Source: Aphelenchoides besseyi (taxonomy: Eukaryota; Nematoda; Chromadorea; Rhabditida; Aphelenchoididae). Taken from it: 64,000 nucleotides of DNA. Below are positions 33,737-44,759 of this stretch, piece by piece. The position numbers were made by a program, and so were the translations under genes. Location of the stretch: positions 2,108,001-2,172,000 of the forward strand of contig JAMPIQ010000001.1 in the NCBI GenBank assembly GCA_024699855.1. The letters run 5' to 3'. The stretch's first letter is position 1, and the number at the start of each line of letters is the position of its first letter. The notes below the pieces were generated by a model. That model saw only the letters and a list, made by a program, of their open reading frames with translations, made no database searches and was not told the origin of the DNA.

Positions 33737-36700
33737 ATGCGAAACGTTTGCATTTACAACGCTGAACAGCCTTTCAACGAGAGTGTGAAAAAGTCGATTG
33801 CCGGTAAACAAAAGATTTTGGATTCGTGAACTATTTCTCGTTTAGGTGCTGAACGGTTTTGTGTCGATTATACGACCGGACAGATCTATTTCTTACATGA
33901 AAATCAAATTACAAGTATTGATCAGAAGGGTGAAAAGGTACGTCAATTTGGATTTAACAGTTTTCCAGTCAAAAGTTTTAGACTTTTACTGTTTCGCTAA
34001 ACGATGTTTCAACGATAGCCAACAACACTCCGGTGGTTCTTTTTGACTTTCTTCCTGACATCAGTGAACTTTGTCTTGTTTATCGTTCCGGTCATGTTTT
34101 TACATTCGATTCGATGCACAATGTAAGTGAAGAATGTCGGGTGTTGATAGTACGATTGTTCAGGAATCGGAACGTGGTTGTATTGTTAGTGAAATTTACG
34201 GTGGAGCATGGAGTCCGGATATGCAAATCTTGGTCGTTGCAACAGATGAGCTATTGATCGCAATCAGCGCTGAATTCGATACGATTGCTGAAGTCGAATT
34301 GCTGCCAACACATGCGGGGAAAGGTGGAGAGGATGTGGTTTGCTTATTAAAGATTTTTTTCTTTGTTTTAGAGGAGTTGCAAACAATTGGTTGGGGATCG
34401 AAGGAAACTCAATTTCAAGGTCAAGCAGGAAAAGGGAATCGCGAAAAAGTTGATTGGAATCGAGTGCCCACTCAACTTAATGAATGGGATGAAGCCGATT
34501 ATCACACTTTAGTTCAATGGAGAGCCGACGGTCAGCTTTTAGCCACGTCAACGGTTGAGAAGATTGAAAGAAGAACGACTGGAGATTCGGACGGTCAACG
34601 AGAAGTTGTGGGGCGAAGAATTCGCGTTTGGGATCGTGAACTGCAATTGCTATCTTGTTGTGATATTCTGGCTGGAATTGAACCAACTTTGGCTTTAAGG
34701 TTTGAATGATCAATTAGGAATTCATACGTTTATTGATTTTAGACCCGGAAAGAATCTGATTCTAACAAGTCGACTTTTTGCTTCCACTTCTGGCGAAGAG
34801 GTGCGATCATTGTGGTTCTTCGAGCAGAACGGACAATATCGCTACAACGCGACAATGCCAACGGGACGTGAAGGAATAACACAGAATATGCAGTGGAATG
34901 CAGATGGATCGATTTTGATGGTCGTCTTTTGGTTCGAGGAGACGAAGAAGGGTCAAAGTATGTGCGATTCAGCAATTTTAATAAGTAGATTTGTTTAGTT
35001 CAATTCTGGACTGTTTCAAATGCAGAATGGGCCTTGAAGACAGCAATCGATTTCGACAATCGAATTGTTGAGTGTTCTTTCTCTCAAGAAATCTTTTCGC
35101 TCTGTTACTGTTTAACATCCGACGGCCGTTTCTGGAGATTGGAAATGAATCGAACTTATTGCTGTGTAGATGGCGTTGTAGTTTCTGTCTGTAACGGTAG
35201 GACCCTGAAGTTTGTAGATTAAGAAAAGCGTATTTTCAGATCAATTGCGGTTGTCAGACTTCAACCAGGCTCCAATTCCACCACCGATGTCTCATTGCTC
35301 TGTGAGCTTGAAAAATGAAAAGAAAAACGAGTTTGCCACATCCATAGCCTTGAACGAAAATCGCAGTTTGGCAGTTCTTACGTCTTCATATAATCTAAAA
35401 ACTTGTGAGTACTAATCAAACCTTCTGTTTGTATGTTTTGAAATTTCAGATCAGTTCAAAGACAAACAACTGATGTTGGTCGACTCGTTTTCTTGTGAAC
35501 ATTGGTGCAATGGCATAGTTTATGGATTGCGATGGACAACTGGAGCTCAAACAGTCACCTTCGTTCACGCAGTAGAAACAGAACAAAAGATTCTGATGAA
35601 AGAAAAGGAAGAACTAAGGTTTGTGTTTCTGACTGTTACGTTTACATTATGATAACCTTACAGATGTCTATATTCATCAAAAAATCCAATAGTCTATCAT
35701 GTTTTTGATACGCAAACAAACCGTTTATACTTTGTTGATGTTTTCGGAGTTTGCAAATTCTACGATCTTGCAAATCAAACGACAAATGAGTTGTTCGATT
35801 CCAAAACACGAAACTTTTCTTCATGGACATTGCTTTCGAACACAGTTAGTGAGGAGTTTAACTCGCATAGCATACTCGTTGTTTAGAGGAATATAATCAT
35901 TGGCTTAAGTCCACGTCATCAATTGATTGCCAATGGAAAGATATTGGTAGAGAATTGCACGAGTTACAGTACCACATTGAACGGCGACTTCGTTCTGATC
36001 ACAACGTTCGGAAATCGACTTTTTGTTTTGGCTGTTGAAGAAATTGAAACATTTCTTGCCAATACGAATAACAAGCAGTCACTTTGTCGTGGCGATGGTC
36101 GTTTGGTTGAGCGTGGAGCGTTGATTGTTGGACACGAGCCGGGAGCTACCGGAACTCGATGTTGGTTGCAGATGCCACGCGGTAATTTGGAACAAATTTT
36201 CCCACGAGATTTGTTGATTGAACGATTGAAAGTCTTAATCGATTCTCGACAATATCAACAGGTTTTGAAGGAAATGCGTCGACATCGCGTGAACATGAAC
36301 TTGGTTTTCGATCACGGTCAGTTCAACGTTAACGATCGATTAAACTTAAGTGTTCAGATCCATCAACGTTTATGAACAACTGCTCGTTATTTGTCAGTTC
36401 ATTTGATCCGAAATCGTCATTAGATGTCGAATTGTTGCAACTGTTTGTAACTGCGCTCGATGAGGAAGATTGCACTGATGGTGTTTTTGCAAGTAACTAC
36501 TCTCGTAAAAAACCGAACAAAATCACTGATGACAAAGTGGATCTCGTTTGCTCGGCTGTGGTACGTGAGCTCAGAAGTCAAGAGTCGAAAATGTCGTCCG
36601 AATTTGACGGAATGTATACGGTCATTTTGACTTGTTTGGTCAAACCGAAATCAAGTTCAATTGTTGATGCTCTACTGGATTTGAAGAAACGAGCAGATGA

Positions 36701-38364
36701 CTGTAAGTTCGCGAACATTCACCGGAAATAAGTTGTTTTTAGACAAGGAAAACAGAAATGAGAAAACTTACGCTCAATTTCTCTCAAACTCACTTCGACA
36801 TTTGTGTTACATCGTACCCGAAAACGAGCTTTTTAATGCCGCGTTACGTACCTACGACTTGGAAATCGTGTCGATGATTGCCGATAAACAACAGAAAGTA
36901 AGTTGAAATTAATTTTAATTTGATGGAAAGTTTAATTTAGGATCCTCGCGAGTACCTACCGATCATCGATGACCTCAGATCCAAAACTCCACAGGAATAC
37001 CAGAACTTTTGTATTTGCTTGCGGTTAAGAGATTGGATAGCAGCTCTTCGTCACATTTCCAAGGTTCCGGAACGTTTTGATGAGTGTATTCAACACGTGA
37101 AACGGTATCAACTGTATTCCGAAGCGTTAGACATTTTTGTTGGCACTGATAAGTACTCGGTAAGTTTCTCATTTATAGAAATGCATCACCAAAACTTTCA
37201 GATTATTAGTGACATATATGCTGATTATTTGCACAGTAAGGCCAAGTTCGGAATGGCCGCGTTGTTCTTCGAAAAATGTGGGAATTACACAAAAGCTCTT
37301 CAGTCTTACGAATTGGACAGAGATCATTGCCGGTACATCAGCTTTTATCATCGACTGGACTCTAAAACGAGAAATCAACTTCGTTCAATCTACGAAAGCG
37401 GACTCAAGAAGTTGGCCGTTCAGTTAGAGCAACATGATCAGTTCGAGGCTGCAGCAGAAGTACTTGAAGAAAGCAGTTTAGAGGTAAGCTGTTAGACGGT
37501 CAACTCTATTTGTTTGTTGTCGTTTTAGTTGAATTCAAATCGAATTTGCCAGCTACTAATCAAGGGTAACATGTGGTCGAAAGCGGCTGAATTCGCACAA
37601 AAACACGAAAAGCTATCTGTGCTCATAGATCAAGTTAGAAATCGGATCTCAGCATTGAAAGCTCAATTAACCGATTGGGAATCGAATTTTGACAAACATC
37701 AACGACGCTTAGCGGTGGTCAGAAGCGACAAAGCAAAACATTTGAGCAATTGGATTGAAGGACAAGGCGACGTTGATCTTGGTCAATCGGAGACAATGAG
37801 CGAAGCGTCGAGTATCGCGTCGAACATGTCAAAATTGTCTTCAATGTCCACGGCATCAGCACGAAAACGAAAAAATGTTTGTAAACTTCAGAATTCGAGT
37901 ATGACTGTTATTTACAGGTTATGAAGAAGAAAACGGTCATAAAAGAAGGAAGTCAATACGAAGACAGTGCTCTTCTTTTGGCTTTAAAGACCATCTGCAG
38001 TGCAGTTGATTTCGTACAAGATGAGATGAAGGCACTTCTTCCTGTTCTTTTGATTCTTGATTTAATCGCTGAAGTACGAGAACTTCAGAGTCAGTTCGAC
38101 AAACTACTTCAAAGATGTAGAGATGGTGCAAAGTCAATTTGGCCCGAATTCCTTAAACCTCACGATTTGCCCGGTCCTCTCTTCGAATTGGTTAGTTCCG
38201 GACACATGATTATCTTAATCCATGTGATTTAGTATCGATGTGAAGATGGAGTTGTACGGATGCCCGAACAAGGGGCAATGCCATTAAGAATACGGTTGGA
38301 AGACGAGATGATTGCTCCGATCTTTCGAAAGAATGTTACTTGGAAATTGGATTTGTTTGAATGA
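33737..38364 (+). CDS. ELP1: Elongator complex protein 1 (ELP1/IKAP)
   Basis: The scaffold subunit of Elongator, which modifies wobble uridines in tRNA. Eighteen exons (33737-33803, 33846-33937, 33982-34122, 34164-34334, 34374-34699, 34743-34957, 34999-35196, 35240-35404, 35450-35618, 35664-35844, 35887-36367, 36424-36702, 36743-36897, 36941-37159, 37202-37483, 37529-37876, 37918-38190, 38233-38364) give 1297 residues. It has the family N-terminus MRNVCIYNAE, WD-type segments (TIGWGSKETQFQGQAGKG, VRSLWFFEQNGQYRY), LQMPRGNLEQIFPRDLL, INIVPENELFNAALRTYDLE-type TPR region, ASARKRKN with VMKKKTVIKEGSQYEDSALL, and the end NVTWKLDLFE. An apparent frame break at 36368 is resolved by a 56-bp intron. 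Confidence 0.97.
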
Positions 38365-38412
38365 TTTGTCACGACTTGAACTACACACACTTGTTATTGT
38401 TTTTGTTGACAA

Positions 38413-38418
38413 ATAAAC
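38413..38418 (+). terminator. AATAAA signal in the ELP1-KRTCAP2 gap
   Basis: It lies 49 bp after the ELP1 stop and ~92 bp before the TTTTGTTTAG acceptor that precedes the KRTCAP2 ATG. This is the arrangement seen between genes of nematode operons. Confidence 0.6.
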
Positions 38419-38516
38419 TGTTAAATTTGAAAGGAAGCAACAAATTTCCATTGGTTTCATTACCAATAGCTACTTTCAATTACATTTTTGATTATCTAAC
38501 TTTTGTTTAGGAAAAG

Positions 38517-38991
38517 ATGGTCGATCATTCGCGCAGTGCTCTTGTTTCATTAGTTCTTGTTATTGTGTTCGTTGCTGTTGGACAACTCTTCAAAGAGCCG
38601 TTGGCCAGTAGTCGACAAGGAACATTGATTGCTGGAGGTTTGGGTTTTGCTTATTCGCATAATAGAACTCGTATTGTAGGTCTTGGCTCATTAGTTTTCG
38701 TTTTTACTTTGACTGCCGTGAGTAACATGAAAATGTCATCTGCGGGTGAAAGTGCAGTGAGTTCAATTGTCCAATGCGATGTAAATGTTCGTATTATAGA
38801 AATCAGGTCTTGCTGAAGTTTTTCTTGCTCTTTTCTTTGGCGTCTTGAATTCGGCTCTCATTCATCGCGTTGCAACGACCATTTGCTTCTTCTTCTCCAT
38901 TGGATTGTTGTTGTTCTTGACGGGAATCGCTCAGACTCGCTATGCTACCGGAGCTCAATCGCAATTGCACGCAACAAAGAAACGTAAATGA
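38517..38991 (+). CDS. KRTCAP2: Oligosaccharyltransferase subunit KRTCAP2 (KCP2)
   Basis: A small membrane subunit of the STT3A-type oligosaccharyltransferase in the ER. Exons are 38517-38637, 38680-38751 and 38807-38991, giving 125 residues. Spans include ALVSLVLVIVFVAVGQLF, LGSLVFVFTLTAVSNM and ALFFGVLNSALIHRVATTIC with FFFSIGLLLFLTGIAQTRY. It ends in a basic KKRK tail, an ER-retention-like signal. The order matches human KCP2 (LASTEWLT..GGLLGSGLFVFSLTA, GLIHRVCVTTC). The intron 2 donor may be at 38752 or 38757; 38752 keeps the frame. It lies 152 bp after ELP1 on the same strand with an acceptor 7 bp before the ATG. Confidence 0.9.
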
Positions 38992-39217
38992 ACACGATGA
39001 TCGTATTTCAATAGACGAACTTAATGCAAAACCAATTGTTTTCTTAATTTATTGATAACTGTTGATTTGAAACCATTAAACGACTTTGATTTCTTATTTC
39101 CTTTCTTCTAAAATTGGATTTCATTTATCGAGCTGCAAGAGCTTATCTTCATTTCAACCACTTCTCTCACTGATGGTATGTTTAAGATTAAATGAAAAAA
39201 TATCCATCCCGATTACA

Positions 39218-39954
39218 ATGATCGCCATTCGGCGGCTTGTTAAAGTTGTTGGGTTGTTTCATTTGTTGTGCAGCATCACGACGGCCGTTCACTACGCACT
39301 TTTCACTCACAATTCGCATCAACACAAGCCGTCACTTGGTCTCAATTTGGCATCATTGTAAGTAAAGAACTTAGCAGAAGAAGCTAAACTGTAGTTTTAG
39401 ATGTGTGCTTACCGATTGTAAAGAACACGCTTTCTGTATGTCTTGTGATTTTCCAACTGATTGTCGCAAAGGAGAACCAGTGGAAGTCAATTGCACCGCC
39501 AACTCGTATTGTCCACGAGGTGTGAGCATCAAAAAAGAAGCGATTTGTCAGTTTTGTTGGCAAGTAAGTTGGAAATGATCGTATTCTTGTAATCAGCATC
39601 CTTCAGACTGAACCCGAAGAACACGAATGCGAACAAGTAAAAAACTGCTCAACAATCGATGTTCGACTTGTACGTACCACTTGTCGAGTGAAATCTCATG
39701 TCATTTGCATGGGTTCACGCGCGTTTTTCAAGAACGTTCCGTGTGATTGGACCAATGGATACTCATGGTCAACCGCTCTCATTTTGTCCATTTCGTTGGG
39801 TGGCTTTGGAGCCGACAGATTCTATTTGGGTCTGTGGAAGAGTGCGATTGGGAAACTGTTTTCGTTTGGTGGTGTTGGCATTTGGACGTTGGTTGACATC
39901 GTGTTGATTGCTATTGGCTACATCGGACCGGCAGATGGCTCACGATACATTTGA
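39218..39954 (+). CDS. TM2D3: TM2-domain protein, TM2D3 (Almondex) type
   Basis: A conserved metazoan membrane protein linked in flies to Notch signalling (Almondex). Exons are 39218-39357, 39401-39563 and 39607-39954, giving 216 residues. A signal peptide (LVKVVGLFHLLCSITTAVHY) is followed by a Cys-rich luminal region (TDCKEHAFCMSCDFPTDC, CTANSYCPRG, CQFCWQ, CSTIDVRLVRTTCRVKSH). The TM2 domain is ALILSISLGGFGADRFYLGL, then GVGIWTLVDIVLIAIGYIGP and ADGSRYI, including the DRF motif between the two spans. It lies 226 bp after KRTCAP2 and could be the third gene of the same operon. Confidence 0.92.
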
Positions 39955-39959
39955 CGAGA

Positions 39960-40377
39960 ATCTCATTGTTTCTGACGGGTTCTGTAGTTTCTTACTATTA
40001 GATAAATTTCTTGATTTCTGTTAAAAGACAAACAACTTTTCAATGAAAAGAAAAGGAAATTAATCAGAAGTTCATTAGAATACGGATTAATTTCGTGTAC
40101 GGAAGAAAAAATGTGCTGAGAATCGATTAAATTTTTGTGGTTTGACCTTAGATCCCTTCAATCGCTTTGTTTCCAGGTTACTATCAGTCATTTGTTTTGG
40201 GTTCGGCGTTGGACCTCAGGTTCTTCTCGATCGCATGGTACGTCTTTCAAGTTAGTTTTCTGTTGTTTCAGAGCGTCTGCTCAACCGCCATTATGATCGT
40301 TGCTGTTATTGTATATGCAGATCTCGTTTTGCCGCTTGTCATGTGGTCATTTTCAATCATTTTCTCGCAAATTCGAA
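39960..40377. other. Intergenic region before the fucosyltransferase gene
   Basis: The 3' flank of TM2D3 with no supported gene. Short frames at 40167-40433 run into the dispersed repeat. Confidence 0.4.
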
Positions 40378-40610
40378 TTTGTCGTTTAACTTCGATCAAA
40401 ATGTCCCCAAGTTTTGAGTTCGATCAGCAGTGACAGCGAAGGTAAAGTGCAATCGAACTGTTCATTTTCAGAAGCCTTTGTTTTCGTCCGACCGTGACAT
40501 TCCGCTCTCTGTTGCTCTGGGCACCTTCGAGCTGTCGTTCGCGCACTTCCCGATTTTGCGATCTTGAGTGATTTCCGATTCTTCGACTGTTCATCGACCT
40601 TGACGGACAG
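40378..40610 (+). repeat. Dispersed repeat, copy B
   Basis: The partner of 16427-16690 in the same orientation, sharing TTTAACTTCGATCAAAATGT, TTTTCAGAAGCC, TTCCGCTCTCTGT, CTCTGGGCA and GTGATTTCC. It ends ~85 bp before the ATG of the fucosyltransferase gene, so it may supply part of that promoter or 5' UTR. Confidence 0.6.
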
Positions 40611-40693
40611 CAGCGAAGCGATTAAATTCAAGCAATCAGTCGGCCAGTGTTGGAGAGAACCGAAATCAATTGTCGAATCTCGCCGAGCACCGG

Positions 40694-42453
40694 ATGGCGA
40701 TTCCACGATATTCATTGAGTTTTCGTTCTCTCTGTGGTTTCTGTCGTATAATCGTCTTAGGGTTTGTTGCTTCTTTTACTTTCTACATTTGGTATTTGGT
40801 ATTGCAAACATGGATGAACGAAGAACAACCGACGAAGTCGACTGTTCCGTCTGTTTTGCTGCAACGACGATATCTTCCTGTTGGAGGTACTTAAAACTTT
40901 AATTCTGTTAGCATTATTGTTTTTAGGAGCTGATGTTCGTTTCGATCAACCTTGGAAGTTGGCGGCAACTGATATAATAAAAAATTGGTCACTACTCGAG
41001 ACTGGTGATCGTTTTATTCTAAGCGATCTGTCTTACAGTAATGGTGAGTTTATTTTGTCCACAATTGACTATCTCGATGTTTAGGACTGGGAAATCTGAT
41101 GTTTGAGTTTGCTGCTTTGCATTTTTTTGCTGAGAAGTTCAACGGTACGATTGTTCTTTCTTCGAAGTGTCTGCTACGAAGAGCGTTTGTAAATCTTCGC
41201 AGAACTAAATTCATGGAAGACTCTGCTCTCAACGGCTACATTTTGTATTTGACCGAAATGGGACAGAAGTTTCACGAGTACAAGGTTGCTAACAGTAGAA
41301 TAGAATTTGCAACCTTTTAATTCTTAGGGTTGTTGCGAATATCATCCCGATTTACCGTTGTTCCAAGATGGACAGAATGTGGAAGTGATTCGAGGATACT
41401 ACCAGTCTTATTCGTGGTTTCATCCGCAGTTCGAAACGGAAATACGACAATCGTTTGTTTTTCTTCCCGAGATACAACGTCGAGCACGCGAATTGGTCAC
41501 AAACTCGTTCAAAGAAGCAACCCAAATGATGGAAAATCAGACGTCAACGGACATTCAATTTGGTAAGATGTAATGAAACGTATGATCTTATTCTCTTAGT
41601 TGGAATTCACGTACGACACGGAATGGATGTGACTGTGCATGGACGTAACTTGTATCACGGTATGTTTCAACAGATTGATGAGTACTTTTTTGTTTTAAGG
41701 TCATGTTAGTGCTCCGGTCGACTACTTTCAAAGTGCAATTGCGAAAATGAAAGAAAAACACAAGAAGGTGGTATTTTTGGTTGTGGGCGACAATATCGAG
41801 TGGACTAAACGAAATTTGTTACCATTGGCCTCAGTCGGTAATTTTTATCGTTTACGTCAATACACGTGGGTCACAAGTTTTCTTGGTCGTGCATAGCTAT
41901 TGCGCGTCAATGGATAACTCGATTTGCAAAATTACAATCCGATGACATGTCAACTTTTGATTAAAAAATCGTTTCCAAATGGATTTATTTTGAAGCGGAA
42001 ACCATATTTGACGCGAAAAAAACTCAATTTGGCTCCCTCAGAAACATAGAACCACGTGATTGAAACCAAACAGCCACGTTTAAGTCATGAACTTTTCCAA
42101 AGCAGTAACTTCGTTTGGTCAACAAATTGAAAGTGCATGTTTTTATTACGTGAGTGAATTAAACGTTGATTTGAGAGATTATAGGTGAAATCCAATTCAT
42201 CAAATCCGGGTATCGAGAAGTGGATATGGCAGCCTTGAGTTTGTGTAATCACACCGTAATGAGTACGGGTACCTTTAGGTATTGTTGGTCATTTAGTGGA
42301 TTGTCTAATATTAATTGGTTTAGTTGGTGGACTGCTTATTTGACAAATGGCACGACTTTCTATTACGGAAACTGGCCAAAACGAGGATCTGTGTTGTGGA
42401 TTATGGTCAGCAGAGCAAAAGTGTTCTTACCGCAATGGCAATCGGTTGTCTAA
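40694..42453 (+). CDS. Alpha-1,2-fucosyltransferase, glycosyltransferase family 11
   Basis: A Golgi type II enzyme that transfers fucose from GDP-fucose to galactose-type acceptors. Exons are 40694-40886, 40927-41043, 41085-41284, 41328-41562, 41600-41659, 41700-41837, 42185-42278 and 42324-42453, giving 388 residues. The signal anchor is IIVLGFVASFTFYIWYLVLQ. Family motifs are NGLGNLMFEFAALH, VGIHVRHGMD (motif I), VDYFQSAIAKM, VVFLVVGDNIEWTK and the C-terminal VDMAALSLCNHTVMSTGTFS with WWTAYL. The usual HxRRxD is HVRHGMD here, with His for the second Arg. One intron (41838-42184) is long for this window. The start is the first in-frame ATG before the anchor. Confidence 0.9.
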
Positions 42454-44759
42454 TTGATTTGACATTCAAAATTTACGGGTACAAACACGGAAATAAACTT
42501 CTAAATAAACTTACACAGCGAACGTCATTTTTCGGGTCGTTCTTTGAAAGTAAACACAAATGACTTTGGGGTCTGATCTAACAAACAACCGCCTTCGTTT
42601 CTTCATCACGTTTGAATTTTAAAGTTTCAGCTGTTGACATCAAAATTTATCGTTAACTCGCAAAATGAAGTTCTCTGATGTTCGATAGTAAATGCAATTC
42701 AGCGGTTAGAAGTTTCGGTCTTTTGGTTTGAATGACGTTTGGTGAGTGTGATGTTTTTAATATTCATCTCGAACGTTGAATTGGAATAATTGATTAGTAC
42801 AAGTGGGTCGTTTAACTATTCCAACTTGCAGGTGGAAGGGCGGGTCGATGTTATATCTGAAGTGATGGCAAATCCTAAATGACTATAAAAGAGCTCTTAG
42901 AGTTAGCGGGCTGCAGATAAACTCAATTCTTTTAACTTTGCTTGTTCTCTTCTGACTTCCACCAGCCGACTCTCTACCGTATATTATCGTAGTTTCCCAA
43001 AAGTACATGGGAAGTGAGATATTCAACTATAAAAAGTGAACGATAAAAGATAGTTGTATCTTCAAATACGATTGATTGATCTATCCGATCTAAACGCTTA
43101 CTGATTATGACTATAATTTAAACCATATCGCGTGTAGTGATGTAAGAATGTGTTGTTAGATTCCGCGTGCTTTTGATGATTTCATTTTGTGACACGCAAC
43201 CCGTTTGTTTCTTTAAAACGACCGTTTCTATGAGTTAGCATACGTTCTCTGAATCAAAGTTTGTTGTCAAAACCCAGGTTCCGTCCATGACAATTAAACA
43301 AGAAGAAATTTTCTGTTTACAAGAATTGTTTATAGGCCATACAATTTAGATCATAACAAAAACAACTCAATATGGTATATAACCGTAGACAATATCAGTG
43401 TTCTAATCATTAGGCATTTTGTTCAAGGTTGCCATTTTGTTTACATAAAATAGATCGTTTCGATCTTCTTTGAGAGGATTGAAAATGATCGTTTCGTGGA
43501 ATACGTTACTCTTGTTTAAACTTTTGCTTTCGATTTGCAAAGTGTATTGAAGATTTTCATTGTGTCCGATTGATTCACTGATTCTTGAGATTAGCGTTGT
43601 CTTCGGAGGATGAGTAATTGCAAGAATAATACAACGGAGACTGTTTGGAGATTTTAGGGTTTTTGTGATTCATTCAAAAGTTCACGCAAATTGGCGTTTT
43701 CCCCTTCGACTTATCACCGAACTTCGCGATGAATCAGGCTTATGAGGTCACGGAGAAGCCACCTATTCGTTCCAAAAGTGTCATAGAACAAGAGCGACAA
43801 TCCCAACGAATGTTTGCTAAGACAGATAAATGAGATCGATTAGGTTTGAACTCAACGTCACTTAATTTCCAATTAGATCGTTTATTTGTACAAAAAATCA
43901 TACCGTTCGTTCAAACAAGCGTACAGGATTGCGAACGGAAGCAGTTTATTTGAACAAGCAGAGGAAGAGCTTTGTTGGCCCCATAATGACTGAATGGCCT
44001 TTTTGTTCTATCAAAACTCAACGGCAAATTAAATCATTTCCGGTAATTTTAATCTGTGGTGTTTAATTTCGTTGATTCTTTTCGTAGCCTCTTGCAAGCT
44101 GCTTCTTTTTGCTGAGTAAAAGGTGTGGCTCCATGAATCACTTAAGTCAAAGAACATTTCGTCTTAAGAACGTTGAGGACTGTACGGCGTAGTCCGTCCT
44201 TTTTGTTTCGCTTGCAGGTCAAAATGACGTTTTGATTTTTGAGTCGAACAAATTAGTCACTCATAACCGCACCTTTTCTCTTTCGTATAAAAACGCGAGT
44301 GTTGTTCACTTGTCTTTCATTAGAATCGACCAAAAGATCGATGTTTTTGTTGAACAATCGAACAGTTCCCACTGAAACGACAAAACATCGGGGGTTGAAT
44401 TGCCAACCAAATCTAATTGACTTTTGAGTCGAAATCTTCGAATTGTGGCTGCTTCTTAACGTCGAACGGAAATGGTTCTTTTTCCAAATTTGGACCTTTT
44501 TGTGTTAACAATTAGTTCAAATTACGGTAATCGTATCCGAACTTAATCTGACACGCGATTCTGACGTTCATGCCTTGAATGGCGTGTTTAAAGGACGAAA
44601 GGAACCGCCATTCGTACAATGAGTCACGTAGTCAATTACCATAGTCGCGTTTTTCTTTATAATTTATTTCCGATTGTCCATTTACGTTGATTAATTTTGC
44701 AGCCGAACATCAACGCCAGTTGCTAATGCCCATTAATGACCGTTGATTGCTGAGGAATA
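42454..44759. other. 2.3 kb gene-free region upstream of the nuclear receptor
   Basis: AT-rich with stops in all frames and no exon, tRNA or repeat that I can support. It is the largest empty gap in the central part of the window and lies directly upstream of a transcription-factor gene, so distributed regulatory sequence is plausible but not shown. Confidence 0.4.

Noticed and set aside
36360..36430. Apparent frameshift in ELP1 (stop at 36373 followed by a new frame)
   Set aside because: A 56-bp GT..CATTAG intron (36368-36423) restores the frame and gives sequence that aligns well with other ELP1 proteins.
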